64,000 nucleotides of DNA from an uncultured Oscillibacter sp. (GTDB lineage: Bacteria > Bacillota > Clostridia > Oscillospirales > Oscillospiraceae), in the NCBI GenBank assembly GCA_910584995.1, contig CAJUDW010000007.1:1-64000 (forward strand), in the 5' to 3' direction. The notes beneath the pieces are model-generated. The model ran no database searches, was not told the origin of the DNA, and saw only the letters and a list, made by a program, of their open reading frames with translations. Positions 1 through 8,181 of the stretch are shown here, one piece after another (position 1 is the first letter of the stretch; each line of letters begins with the position of its first letter). Made by a program: the position numbers and the translations under genes.

Positions 1-55
1 AAGGACGGAAGACGAAGGACGGAAGACGAAGGACGGAAGACGAAGGACGGAAGAC
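1..55. repeat. 14-bp tandem repeat, about 3.9 copies
   Basis: The unit AAGGACGGAAGACG is repeated exactly at 1-14, 15-28 and 29-42, with 13 of 14 bases again at 43-55. The array touches the left edge, so its true length is unknown. It is purine-rich on the plus strand and has no spacers, so it is a VNTR-like direct repeat and not a CRISPR array. Confidence 0.9.
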
Positions 56-737
56 TTGGAATCTATCCTAATCTTTATTCCGTTGTCTCTGCTTCATACC
101 GAAGCACATATTTAATTAAGGGTTCCTGGGAATGGTCTTGAGACGTTCCTGAGATATCAGTAGTGGGTCCGGGTTTCGTTGCCTGGCTCCGGTATTGAAC
201 AGGACATCTGGTTGTGGAATGTTTGCACCGTTTAAATGTGTAGTTTTTTTCAAAACTAAATACGGTTTTTACCAAGCTGTATACGGGCGCATACAGCCTT
301 GATCGCTGTGCCACTTACCGGCTTGAACCCCGTTAAGCCCAGATATATTTCAGACTTGACGGGCGAAAGCGACAAGTATAATTTTCAAGGGCTGAATGTC
401 TTTATCCCTTGTTTTCTTACATTCCGTGTTCGGCAAAAAATTACAATATCGCACCGGCACCGACAGGGATGCCCGGTTTTTTAGAATATGATCGCAGTGA
501 ACTCCGGTTTGCGGTTATGCTGTGAGGGGAATTAAAAACCGGGAGATGCCGGATGGACGGGGGGATTTTGCCTTGCAGGACTGCAAAAGACCCGGTCAGA
601 CGGCGTTCAACGCCTGTGAATACAGGTTCTAAGAAACGGCCGGGGGAATGGCAGGCACAGTTCCTGAGGAACTCACTTTTCCGCATTAAGCTTCTTTTTT
701 TCCTGCATGATTGATGCGCCTTAGTATGGGTTTGCTC
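56..737. other. Gene-poor region with no recognised gene
   Basis: Nothing in either strand of this stretch gives a protein I recognise. The open frames are short and lack convincing ribosome sites, and composition over 60-500 is more AT-rich than the rest of the window. It may be a degraded or horizontally acquired remnant, but the sequence does not show which. Confidence 0.5.
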
Positions 738-766
738 TTGACAGAATGGAAAATTTCTTTTAAGAT
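738..766 (+). promoter_or_regulatory. Sigma-A-type promoter of the YheO-like regulator
   Basis: TTGACA (738-743), a 17-base spacer and TAAGAT (761-766) match the housekeeping consensus. Transcription would start near 773, leaving about 49 nt of leader before the start codon at 822. Confidence 0.7.
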
Positions 767-821
767 AACAGACAAAATGTCTGGAACAAAAATAAAGAGT
801 GGTTGCCATTAGGAGGAAAGC

Positions 822-1511
822 ATGGAGAATGTTTTGGAAAATTTGGAATTCTTCCAACAAATAATGACGCTTATTGAGGAGCATTTCGGGAAAAAATGCG
901 AGATCGTACTCCACGACTTTACGGCAGATCGGGATAGGACAATTGTGGATATCCGGAACGGGGAGGTTACCGGGCGGAAAATCGGCGGATGCGCTACCAA
1001 TTTGGGCCTGGAGATTATGAACGGGACGGTACCGGCGGAGGATCAGTTCAATTACATCACGTATGCGCCGGATGGGCGGATTCTGAAATCCTCATCTATT
1101 TATTTTCATAATCAGCAGGGAGACCCTGTGGGTTCGCTGTGCCTGAACCTGGATATCACAGATTCTGTCTATTTTGAAAAATGCCTCCGGGAGTACAACC
1201 AGTTTGGTGAATCCAAAGGCGATGCCCCGCAGGAAATTTTTACCCCCAATGTCAATGAACTGCTGGATCGGCTCATCGAACAGTGTATTCTGAAGTTTGG
1301 AAAACCGCCGAAGGCCCTTACAAAAGAGGAAAAAATGCAGTTTATCGCTGAGTTGGACGAGAAGGGTGCGTTTGTAATAACGAAGTCCAGCGACCGGGTC
1401 TACTCCCTCCTGGGAATTTCCAGGTATACGTTTTACACATACCTGGACGCCGTCCGAAAGCAGCGGGAGGGCAGAAAAAGTCAGGTATCTGTGCGTACAT
1501 CAGAAGGATAA
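822..1511 (+). CDS. YheO-type PAS and HTH transcriptional regulator
   Basis: Cytoplasmic DNA-binding regulator of 229 aa. Residues 1 to about 115 fit the YheO-like PAS domain (HFGKKCEIVLHDF near the start, then GDPVGSLCLNLDITDS), which is thought to sense a small ligand. Residues about 150-215 fit the HTH_22 type, ending in the recognition region LLGISRYTFYTYLDAVR. The start is set by AGGAGGAAAG just upstream of the ATG. It lies directly upstream of, and codirectional with, the amidohydrolase/ABC operon, so that operon is its probable target; DauR, a regulator of D-amino-acid catabolism, belongs to the same family. The ligand cannot be read from the sequence. Confidence 0.85.
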   Translation: MENVLENLEFFQQIMTLIEEHFGKKCEIVLHDFTADRDRTIVDIRNGEVTGRKIGGCATNLGLEIMNGTVPAEDQFNYITYAPDGRILKSSSIYFHNQQGDPVGSLCLNLDITDSVYFEKCLREYNQFGESKGDAPQEIFTPNVNELLDRLIEQCILKFGKPPKALTKEEKMQFIAELDEKGAFVITKSSDRVYSLLGISRYTFYTYLDAVRKQREGRKSQVSVRTSEG

Positions 1512-1542
1512 AACTTTTTATCAGGAATTCAAACAAAAAGTA

Positions 1543-1571
1543 TTGACAAGCCCAGGGCGATCCGTTATACT
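1543..1571 (+). promoter_or_regulatory. Strong promoter of the amidohydrolase/ABC operon
   Basis: TTGACA at 1543-1548 and TATACT at 1566-1571 are separated by 17 bases, a near-consensus sigma-A promoter. The predicted start is near 1578, so the transcript carries about 170 nt of leader before the first gene at 1751. Confidence 0.8.
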
Positions 1572-1577
1572 GAATCT

Positions 1578-1679
1578 AGTCAATGAACTGGTTCAGATGC
1601 TTGCGGAGACGGTTTCCGTCTGTATGGAAAATGGTCTGGGCATCCGGCGACGGGTGTGTATACCCGTCGCCGGTTTTTT
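1578..1679 (+). ncRNA. Structured leader RNA, candidate attenuator of unknown class
   Basis: The leader can form a hairpin AGACGG/CCGTCT (1607-1612 with 1616-1621), enclosed by GATGC (1596-1600) pairing with GCATC (1640-1644), before an intrinsic terminator. CCGTC at 1616-1620 can alternatively pair with GACGG at 1649-1653, which is the 5' arm of the terminator, giving a mutually exclusive antiterminator. This architecture fits a riboswitch or protein-controlled attenuator. I compared it from memory with purine, ZTP, guanidine and THF classes and found no convincing match. Confidence 0.5.
1644..1679 (+). terminator. Intrinsic terminator inside the operon leader
   Basis: CCGGCGACGGG (1644-1654) pairs perfectly with CCCGTCGCCGG (1663-1673) across a short loop and is followed at once by six T residues (1674-1679). 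It lies between the promoter and the first gene, so it must be conditional for the operon to be expressed. Confidence 0.85.
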
Positions 1680-1750
1680 AACTGTCAAAAAGACAAAAAA
1701 TCATTAAAAAAGACATAAAGTATGGAATGTTGACGGAGGGAGGAGATACT

Positions 1751-2140
1751 ATGGGATATTTTAAGCAGGAATTCCGCGGGGTGTTTTATGTACGGGACTA
1801 CGAAAAGGCAATCACATTCTACCGGGATGTGCTGGGACTGGAAGTTCCGTATTCCTGGGATTATGCGCCGGATGACCGGGGGACAAAGTTCCGGGTGGCA
1901 GGCGGGATGCTGGAGATTATCCGCCGGGAGCCGGAGATCCCCCAGGGGCCAGGTACTATCATGATTGAGGCAGAAGACGTAAACGCGTGCTATGCCTCCG
2001 TTTCCCGGAAACCGGGTGTACGGGTGTTCCAGGCCCCGGTGGATGAGCCCTATGGGATTCGGAAATTCCAGCTGATGGATCCGGACGGCAACCTGGTGGT
2101 GATTTACACCAATCTTTCAGAACTGCCGCCGGAAAAATGA
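1751..2140 (+). CDS. VOC (glyoxalase/dioxygenase-fold) protein
   Basis: Small cytoplasmic protein of 129 aa with one VOC-superfamily beta-alpha module pair: FRGVFYVRDYEKAITFYRDVLGLE at the N-terminus, and the closing FQLMDPDGNLVVIYTN near the C-terminus. The ATG at 1751 is preferred over an in-frame ATG at 1727 because GGAGGAGAT sits just before it. As first gene of an operon with an amidohydrolase, a ring-opening hydrolase and RidA, it may act on an intermediate of that pathway or scavenge a reactive product. The family covers lyases, dioxygenases and resistance proteins, so the reaction is not predictable. Confidence 0.8.
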   Translation: MGYFKQEFRGVFYVRDYEKAITFYRDVLGLEVPYSWDYAPDDRGTKFRVAGGMLEIIRREPEIPQGPGTIMIEAEDVNACYASVSRKPGVRVFQAPVDEPYGIRKFQLMDPDGNLVVIYTNLSELPPEK

Positions 2141-2156
2141 CGGAAGGAGTTGCGCC

Positions 2157-3476
2157 ATGAACAGCCGGACGCCATTTGCGCTGAAAGGGGACATTGTCCA
2201 TACCCCTTCCTTTGCGGAGTTTACATATTACGAAGACGCGTATCTGGTCTGCCAGGATGCCAGGGTTGCCGGGATATACCGGGAACTGCCTGGCAGGTAC
2301 CGGGATATTCCGGTGGCGGATCATACCGGCAGCCTTATCATCCCCGGTATGTGTGACATGCACCTTCACGCCCCTCAGTATCCCTTCAGGGGGCTGGGAC
2401 AGAATATCGAGAAGCCTGATTGGGACAGCTGGTTTGATCAGTACGCTTTCCCGGAGGAAAAGCGGTATGAGGACTTGGACTATGCTGGAAGGGCGTATGC
2501 CCGTCTCGTGGGAGATCTGCTCCAGAGCACTACCACACGGGCCTGTATCTTTGCCACTATCCACCGCCCTGCAACGGAGCACCTTATGGAGTTGCTGCAC
2601 GCTGCCGGATTGTGCGCCTATGTGGGGAAGGTCAATATGGACCGCAATTCTGCTCCGGGACTGCTGGAGACAACGGAGGAGACTTTGGCGGAAACCCGTC
2701 TGTGGTTGGCCCGCACAGCTGGGAAGTACTCGGATGTGAAGCCCATCCTTACCCCCCGCTATACGCCCAGCTGCACAAACGGCGCCATGGAGGGGCTGTC
2801 ATCCCTGATGGACGAGTTCCGGGTCCCTGTCCAGACCCATCTGTCCGAGGGGCCGGATGAAATCGCCTGGGTCCGTGAGTTGATGCCGGATATCCGGTTT
2901 TATGGGCAGGCCTATGACAGATACGGGATGATGGGAACCCGGCAGCCAGCCCTGATGGCCCACTGCGTTTTTTCAACGCCGGAAGAGACGGAGATGCTCT
3001 GCCGTCCCAATGTGATGATTGCCCATTGCCCCGATGCAAACCTCAACTATTCCGGCACGGCGGCGCCGGTTCTGCGTTACATCCGCAAAGGGGCGCGGGT
3101 GGGGCTTGGCAGTGACGTTTCCGGCGGCAGGACATTGAATTTGCTGCGGATCGTCTCAGAAGCGATTACGGCCTCCAAAATCCACTGGGCGTATTGTGAA
3201 CGCACCGGAGTTCCCGGTGAGAAGCGGGATGTGCTCACGCTGGCCAACGCCTTTTACCTGGCGACGAAGGGCGGCGGCGCTTTTTGGGGGGACACAGGCA
3301 GTTTTGAAACGGGATACGCCTTCGATGCGGTAGTCCTGGATGATACCCGGTTCTCGGACGGGAATCCCCGCTCTGTTTATGAACGGATAGAGAGGGTGAT
3401 CAGCCTGGGGGACGAGAGGGAGACCAAAGAAAAATATGTGAACGGCAGCTGTGTTTACCGGAGGAAAAGCGGCTGA
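2157..3476 (+). CDS. guaD: Guanine deaminase-like amidohydrolase
   Basis: Metal-dependent amidohydrolase of 439 aa, full length for the guanine deaminase/SsnA group. Visible ligands are H69 and H71 in PGMCDMHLHAPQ, H228 in QTHLSE, H269 in AHCVFS and D320 in GSDVSGG. The HAPQ motif and the GSDV-GG motif fit guanine deaminase, which converts guanine to xanthine and ammonia. The ATG at 2157 follows GGAAGGAG. It sits in an operon with an ABC importer of the ribose/nucleoside type, consistent with uptake and deamination of a purine-like compound. A related aminohydrolase acting on another cyclic amidine cannot be excluded. Confidence 0.75.
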   Translation: MNSRTPFALKGDIVHTPSFAEFTYYEDAYLVCQDARVAGIYRELPGRYRDIPVADHTGSLIIPGMCDMHLHAPQYPFRGLGQNIEKPDWDSWFDQYAFPEEKRYEDLDYAGRAYARLVGDLLQSTTTRACIFATIHRPATEHLMELLHAAGLCAYVGKVNMDRNSAPGLLETTEETLAETRLWLARTAGKYSDVKPILTPRYTPSCTNGAMEGLSSLMDEFRVPVQTHLSEGPDEIAWVRELMPDIRFYGQAYDRYGMMGTRQPALMAHCVFSTPEETEMLCRPNVMIAHCPDANLNYSGTAAPVLRYIRKGARVGLGSDVSGGRTLNLLRIVSEAITASKIHWAYCERTGVPGEKRDVLTLANAFYLATKGGGAFWGDTGSFETGYAFDAVVLDDTRFSDGNPRSVYERIERVISLGDERETKEKYVNGSCVYRRKSG

Positions 3477-3492
3477 ATGAGGGAAAGGATTT

Positions 3493-4092
3493 ATGGTGAT
3501 TTTGGATATCTCCAGGGAACTGCAAAGCTGCCCGCTTGCCCCGGGATGCCCTCCGCCGCGCCTGGAGCGGGTATCAGACATGGGTGACGGGGCTGAGTAT
3601 AACTACACCTGCATACATGCCTCCCTCCACACCGCCACCCACTGCGATGCCCCCCTGCATTTTGTGCAGGATGGGAAGGATATCACAGGCGCTGCACTGG
3701 CGCACTTTGCAGGGCCCTGCCTGGTGATAACGGTGCGGCCGGACAGCCTCCTTCTGCCGGAAGACTTTGGGGCGGTCCCTGCCGGCGTCCGCCGCCTGCT
3801 GATCCATGGAGGCGGAAACAGCCACCTGAGCCGGGAAGCGGCGGATGCTTTGGCGGATCGCGGCCTCATTACGGTGGGGACGGATGCCTTCTCCGTCGGC
3901 GCGCCCTCCAATGACACGGAGGTGCATAGGGCCCTGCTGTCCCGGGGCATGGCTGTGATCGAGAACCTGGATTTGGAGCATGTGGAGGATGGCGCCTACT
4001 TTCTCAGCGCCGCCCCCTGTAAATTCGGCGGGGCCGAGGCCGCTTTCTGCCGGGCGGTTCTCTTTACCGGTATCCACATGGAAGAAGTATAG
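3493..4092 (+). CDS. Cyclase-family (kynurenine formamidase-like) metal hydrolase
   Basis: Cytoplasmic protein of 199 aa in the cyclase/KynB family. The metal motif HTATHCDAPLHF (H46, H50, D52, H56) is a variant of the family HxGTHxDxPxHF, with A replacing the usual G. Family members hydrolyse N-formyl or ring amide bonds, such as N-formylkynurenine or isatin. Placed after the amidohydrolase and only 16 bases downstream of its stop, it could open or deformylate the product of the deaminase. No other tryptophan-catabolism gene is nearby, so a kynurenine role is unlikely. Confidence 0.8.
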   Translation: MVILDISRELQSCPLAPGCPPPRLERVSDMGDGAEYNYTCIHASLHTATHCDAPLHFVQDGKDITGAALAHFAGPCLVITVRPDSLLLPEDFGAVPAGVRRLLIHGGGNSHLSREAADALADRGLITVGTDAFSVGAPSNDTEVHRALLSRGMAVIENLDLEHVEDGAYFLSAAPCKFGGAEAAFCRAVLFTGIHMEEV

Positions 4093-4117
4093 GAAACAGA
4101 AGGAAAGTGAGGAAACT

Positions 4118-4573
4118 ATGTCCGTATATGAAAACCTGAAAGCGCACGGGTATGAACTGCCTGAGAGCCTTGCCCCCGCGGGCCTGTATGCCCCGGTGAA
4201 TCCCACAGGGAATCTTCTCTATCTCTCCGGGCAGGGGAGCATCCGGAACGGGGAACGGCTCACCGGCAGGGTGGGGGTAAATGTAACGGTAGAGGATGCC
4301 CAGGAAGCAGCCAAGGTGTGTATGCTGAATACGCTGAGCGCCCTTCAGGCCTATCTGGGTGATTTGGACCGGGTGAAACGGGTTGTGAAAATCCTGGGGT
4401 TTGTGGCCTGCGGAGATGACTTTACGGAGCAGGCCCAGGTGATCAACAGCGCCTCCCAGGTGCTTCTGGATGCCTTTGGGGAGAATGGGCGCCACGCCCG
4501 ATCTGCCATTGGCACCAACACGCTGCCCCTTGGCCTGACTGTGGAAATTGAGTCAATTTTTGAGATTGAATGA
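4118..4573 (+). CDS. ridA: RidA-family enamine/imine deaminase
   Basis: RidA/YjgF/UK114 protein of 151 aa, slightly longer than typical RidA (about 130 aa). The family core is clear: GNLLYLSGQG, then AQEAAKVCMLNTLSALQ, the catalytic-type arginine in RHARSAIG, and VEIESIFEIE at the end. RidA hydrolyses reactive enamines such as 2-aminoacrylate released by PLP dehydratases. It is immediately followed by such a PLP enzyme, so the two probably act in sequence. The ATG at 4118 follows GTGAGGAA; longer upstream frames lie inside the preceding gene. Confidence 0.88.
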   Translation: MSVYENLKAHGYELPESLAPAGLYAPVNPTGNLLYLSGQGSIRNGERLTGRVGVNVTVEDAQEAAKVCMLNTLSALQAYLGDLDRVKRVVKILGFVACGDDFTEQAQVINSASQVLLDAFGENGRHARSAIGTNTLPLGLTVEIESIFEIE

Positions 4574-4589
4574 CGGAAAGGCGAATCGT

Positions 4590-5567
4590 ATGCTGGGACA
4601 AAATCTGACGCCCCTGGAGATCAATGATATCCTGAAAGCAAGGGAGCGGCTGGCGGAAGCGGTTCCGCCCACCCCGCTGCTTTCCATGGAGCCCCTGAAC
4701 CTGCAGCTGGGCGGCGCGGTTTATCTGAAGGCGGAGAGTTTGCAGCCCTCCGGCGCTTATAAATTCCGGGGAGCTTATAACAAGTGCGCCGTGCTTGCGG
4801 AGCGGTTTGGAACGGATATTTCCGTGATCACCGCTTCCTCCGGCAATCACGGGCTGGCGTGCGCACTGACGGCAAAGCGGCTGGGCATCCGTGCACGGGT
4901 GGTGGTCCCGGTCCCGACGCCCCGGATCAAGAAGGACTGCATCCGGGAGATGGGTGCGGAACTGGTGGAATACGGCGAGACCTATGACAGTTCCTTCCGG
5001 GAGGCGTGCAGGCTGTCGGAGGAGGCCGGCGCGTATTATGTACATCCGGTCTCCGATACGGAGGTACTGGGAGCCCAGGGCACCATTGGGTTGGAGATCC
5101 TGGAGCAGCTTCCCTCTGTCCGGCAGATTGTGATTCCTCTGGGCGGGGGCGGTTTGTCCTCCGGCATCGCCTATTACGTCAAGCACTGCAGGCCGGACGT
5201 CCGGATAACCTGCGTGATGCCGGAGGGATCCGCGGTATATGCGGCCAGCCGCAAGGCTGGGAAACTGGTGGAACTGGCATCCTGCGCTTCCATGGCGGAC
5301 GCGGTGGTCCGGAAGACCGGTGAACCATTCCTGTTTCCGTATATTGAACAGTATGTGGATGAAATTGTAACCGTGAGGGAGTCTTCTATTAGGACGGCGG
5401 TCAAATGGTCCGCTGTGTACGCAAAGCTGGTACTGGAAGGGGCCGGGGCCCTGCCGCTGGCAGCCGTGCTGGAAAGGAAGATTGATATCTCCCAGGCAGC
5501 TGTGCTGGTATGCAGCGGCGGAAACATTGATTTGCAGGTGCTCTGGGAGGCTCTGGCGGAAGGGTAG
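4590..5567 (+). CDS. Threonine/serine dehydratase-like PLP enzyme (fold type II)
   Basis: Fold-type II PLP enzyme of 325 aa, the size of catabolic threonine dehydratase or serine racemase without a regulatory ACT domain. The PLP lysine is K58 in SGAYKFRGAYNK; the SSGNHG substrate loop and the glycine-rich phosphate loop PLGGGGL follow. Such enzymes deaminate beta-hydroxy or beta-amino amino acids to enamines, which the adjacent RidA would hydrolyse. The ATG at 4590 is chosen because GGAAAGGCG precedes it; an earlier start would overlap ridA. Diaminopropionate ammonia-lyases are usually near 400 aa, so this is probably not one. Confidence 0.8.
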   Translation: MLGQNLTPLEINDILKARERLAEAVPPTPLLSMEPLNLQLGGAVYLKAESLQPSGAYKFRGAYNKCAVLAERFGTDISVITASSGNHGLACALTAKRLGIRARVVVPVPTPRIKKDCIREMGAELVEYGETYDSSFREACRLSEEAGAYYVHPVSDTEVLGAQGTIGLEILEQLPSVRQIVIPLGGGGLSSGIAYYVKHCRPDVRITCVMPEGSAVYAASRKAGKLVELASCASMADAVVRKTGEPFLFPYIEQYVDEIVTVRESSIRTAVKWSAVYAKLVLEGAGALPLAAVLERKIDISQAAVLVCSGGNIDLQVLWEALAEG

Positions 5568-5652
5568 GCCTCTGCCGCCGGAATACGGCGGAGTTATGGC
5601 AGGCCCGGAAAATATGTTTTGAACGGTTTCTGGAAATGAAAGGAGCTTTCAT

Positions 5653-6645
5653 ATGAAAAAATTGACTGCTATGGCGTTTGCCCTTTTGCTGATCATCGGC
5701 CTTCTTGGCGGCTGCGGCGGGAAAAAAGAGCCGCCGGCCAATACCGGAGGGGAGAATCCCCCGGCGGAGGAGCCGAAGGAGACGCTGAAAATCGGCCTTT
5801 CCATGTTTACCCAGGAGTTCCCCTTCTATGTTACCATGCAGGAGTCCTTTGAGGCAGCCTGCCGGGAAAAGGGGTATGAGGTGGTATCCACCAACGCCAG
5901 CATGGACGTTTCCAAGCAGATTGACGGCTGCATGGACATGCTTTCCAGAGGTATTGACGCCCTGGTGATTACCAGCTGGTACGGCGATGCGCTGCTGGAT
6001 ATTTTTGAGACTGCCGAGAAGCAGGGGGTTCCCGTGTTCCTGATTTCCACCAACACGGCTCCTGACGACGCAGCCTTTGTCACAAAGGTAGGCACCATTG
6101 ACAAAGACACCACCTATCTGGGAGGCCTCTGGACCGGCGCCTATTATGCGGGGCAGGGCATTGCCGAGATAGATGCCGTGGTGTTCATGACGGCCGACCA
6201 GGTCCATAATGACCGCCGGGACGGATACCTGGAGGGGATAGAGGAGGCCGGCGTTACGGTGAACATCCTCAATACCTACAACGGTGACACCCGGGAGGAT
6301 GCCATGGCCAGCTGTGATGACGCCCTGATCACCTATCCGGAAATCGATCTGATGATCACCACTTCCGCCCAGCACGGCCTGGGAGCCTATGATGCCTGCG
6401 CCGCTGCCAACCGCAGTGAGATGAACATTGTCGCCATGGACGGGGAAGACGAGGAGTTCCAGAAAATCGATGAAAAGGGGATTTATCTCTGTACCGCCCT
6501 GCAATTCCCCGGTGAAATGGCGAAGGAGACGGTGGGGCTCATCGGGGATTATTTCTCAGGCGCGTCCATCGACCGCTTTGTTTACACGGACGCGGGGATT
6601 TACTGCCCCGAAGGCACGCTGACTGCGGCGGAGATCAAGAAGTAA
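5653..6645 (+). CDS. Sugar/nucleoside-type ABC substrate-binding lipoprotein
   Basis: Periplasmic-binding-protein type 1 of 330 aa (RbsB/XylF-like). A signal peptide with lipobox LLGGC gives lipidation at C21, followed by a Pro/Glu-rich tether. The mature fold begins LKIGLSMFTQEFPFYVTMQESFEAACREKGYEV and continues with the family NASMD and AVVFMTADQ-type blocks. It would deliver ligand on the outer face of the membrane to the two genes downstream. Family ligands are pentoses, hexoses, autoinducer-2 and nucleosides; the neighbouring guanine-deaminase-like gene makes a purine-containing ligand attractive but unproven. Confidence 0.9.
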   Translation: MKKLTAMAFALLLIIGLLGGCGGKKEPPANTGGENPPAEEPKETLKIGLSMFTQEFPFYVTMQESFEAACREKGYEVVSTNASMDVSKQIDGCMDMLSRGIDALVITSWYGDALLDIFETAEKQGVPVFLISTNTAPDDAAFVTKVGTIDKDTTYLGGLWTGAYYAGQGIAEIDAVVFMTADQVHNDRRDGYLEGIEEAGVTVNILNTYNGDTREDAMASCDDALITYPEIDLMITTSAQHGLGAYDACAAANRSEMNIVAMDGEDEEFQKIDEKGIYLCTALQFPGEMAKETVGLIGDYFSGASIDRFVYTDAGIYCPEGTLTAAEIKK

Positions 6646-6675
6646 CGGGTTTCCCGCCAATAAAGGAGAGGAGCC

Positions 6676-8181
6676 ATGGCTGAGCAAAACAAGGATTTGA
6701 TCCTCGAACTGCAGGGAATCAGCAAATCGTTCCCGGGGGTGCAGGCGTTGGATCATGTGAGTTTCGGTGTGCGCCGGGGGGAGGTCCTGGCGCTGGCCGG
6801 GGAGAACGGGGCCGGGAAATCCACACTGATGAAAATCCTGTCCGGTTCCTATCGGAAGGATGCCGGAACCATCGTGTTCGATGGGAAAGAGGTGGAGATA
6901 GACTCGCCGAAAACAGCGGAGCGGCTGGGCCTTTCCATTATCCATCAGGAACTGAACGTCATGCAGAACCTGACGGCGGCGGAGAATATCTATTTGGGCC
7001 GGCAACCCCGGCGCCACGGCGTCATCGACTGGAAGAAGATGAACGCGGACGCTGCGGCGCTCTTCGCACGGCTGGGGATTGATTTGGATGTCACTGCCAG
7101 GGCCGGTTCCCTGAGCATTGCCCAGCAGCAGATGGTTGAAATTGCCAAAGCGGTCAGCTTTGATGCAAAGCTGGTTATTATGGATGAGCCTACCTCCTCG
7201 CTGACGGCTCAGGAGACCAACATCCTGCTGGAGATTATCCGGGGGCTGTCTGCCGGCGGGATTGCGGTGATTTTTATCACCCACCGTATGGATGAGATTT
7301 TTGCGGCGGCGGATCGGGCGGCGGTCCTGCGGGACGGCGCCTATATCGGTACCCGGGAGATTTCGGAAATCGACGTAAGCGGGCTGATTTCCATGATGAT
7401 TGGGCGGACGCTGACCCAGCAGTATCCGCCCAGGAACGCCCGGATTGGCGAATGCCTTCTGGAGGTGGAAGGCCTCGGGGATGGCGGACGTGTGCAGGAC
7501 ATATCCTTCCGGGTACATGCCGGGGAAGTGCTGGGGCTTGCCGGGTTGGTAGGCGCGGGGCGCACGGAGACAGCCCGTATGATCTTTGGGGCGGATCGGA
7601 AAAAAACCGGGAAAATCCTGCTGCGGGGCCGGGAAGTTTCCATCCGCAGCCCCCGGGACGCCATTCGGAACGGGCTGGCCCTGGTGACAGAGGACCGGAA
7701 ACAAGAGGGGCTGCTGCTGCGGCAGTCCGTGCAGGCGAATACGGTCATGGTGGCGCTGGAAAAGATCTGCAGGCGGAAGATCATCCACTACCCCAGCGCC
7801 AGACGGGCAGCGGAGGCCTATGTGAAGGATCTGCGCATCGCTACGCCCTCTGTGGATCAAAGGGCCGTGTTCCTCAGCGGCGGAAACCAACAGAAGGTAG
7901 TCCTGGCAAAGTGGCTTTTTTCCGACGCGGAGGTTATGATTCTCGACGAGCCTACCCGGGGGATCGACGTGGGATCCAAACGGGAGATCTATGAAATCAT
8001 CAACCGCCTTGCGGAAGGCGGGAAAGCGATTGTCGTTATTTCCTCTGAGATGGAGGAAGTGATGGGGATCAGCGACAGGATTCTGGTGATGTACGAGGGA
8101 CGCATTGCCGGAGAGGTGCGGCGGGAGGACTTCTCCCAGCAGCTGATTTCAGAATTTGCGATAGGAGGCAGGAAGCTATGA
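6676..8181 (+). CDS. Ribose-type ABC transporter ATPase (RbsA/MglA-like)
   Basis: Double-domain ATPase of 501 aa, typical for the sugar CUT2 class. Domain 1 has GENGAGKST, LSIAQQQM in the signature position and IMDEPTSSLT. Domain 2 has the degenerate Walker A GLVGAGRTE usual in this class, then LSGGNQQKV and ILDEPTRGIDVG. It energises import with the lipoprotein upstream and the permease downstream, whose ATG overlaps its stop codon as ATGA. The start follows GGAGAGGAG. Confidence 0.93.
   Translation: MAEQNKDLILELQGISKSFPGVQALDHVSFGVRRGEVLALAGENGAGKSTLMKILSGSYRKDAGTIVFDGKEVEIDSPKTAERLGLSIIHQELNVMQNLTAAENIYLGRQPRRHGVIDWKKMNADAAALFARLGIDLDVTARAGSLSIAQQQMVEIAKAVSFDAKLVIMDEPTSSLTAQETNILLEIIRGLSAGGIAVIFITHRMDEIFAAADRAAVLRDGAYIGTREISEIDVSGLISMMIGRTLTQQYPPRNARIGECLLEVEGLGDGGRVQDISFRVHAGEVLGLAGLVGAGRTETARMIFGADRKKTGKILLRGREVSIRSPRDAIRNGLALVTEDRKQEGLLLRQSVQANTVMVALEKICRRKIIHYPSARRAAEAYVKDLRIATPSVDQRAVFLSGGNQQKVVLAKWLFSDAEVMILDEPTRGIDVGSKREIYEIINRLAEGGKAIVVISSEMEEVMGISDRILVMYEGRIAGEVRREDFSQQLISEFAIGGRKL

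Noticed and set aside
1..55. Possible CRISPR repeat array
   Set aside because: The 14-bp units are directly adjacent without unique spacers and no cas gene is present.
441..914. Minus-strand open frame of 157 codons
   Set aside because: It has no ribosome site, no recognisable domain, and overlaps the start of the well-supported YheO-type gene.
1578..1679. Assignment of the leader as purine, ZTP, guanidine or THF riboswitch
   Set aside because: Only short resemblances were found, such as GGTCTGGGC to the 3' part of the ZTP motif; the conserved junction sequences of these classes are missing.
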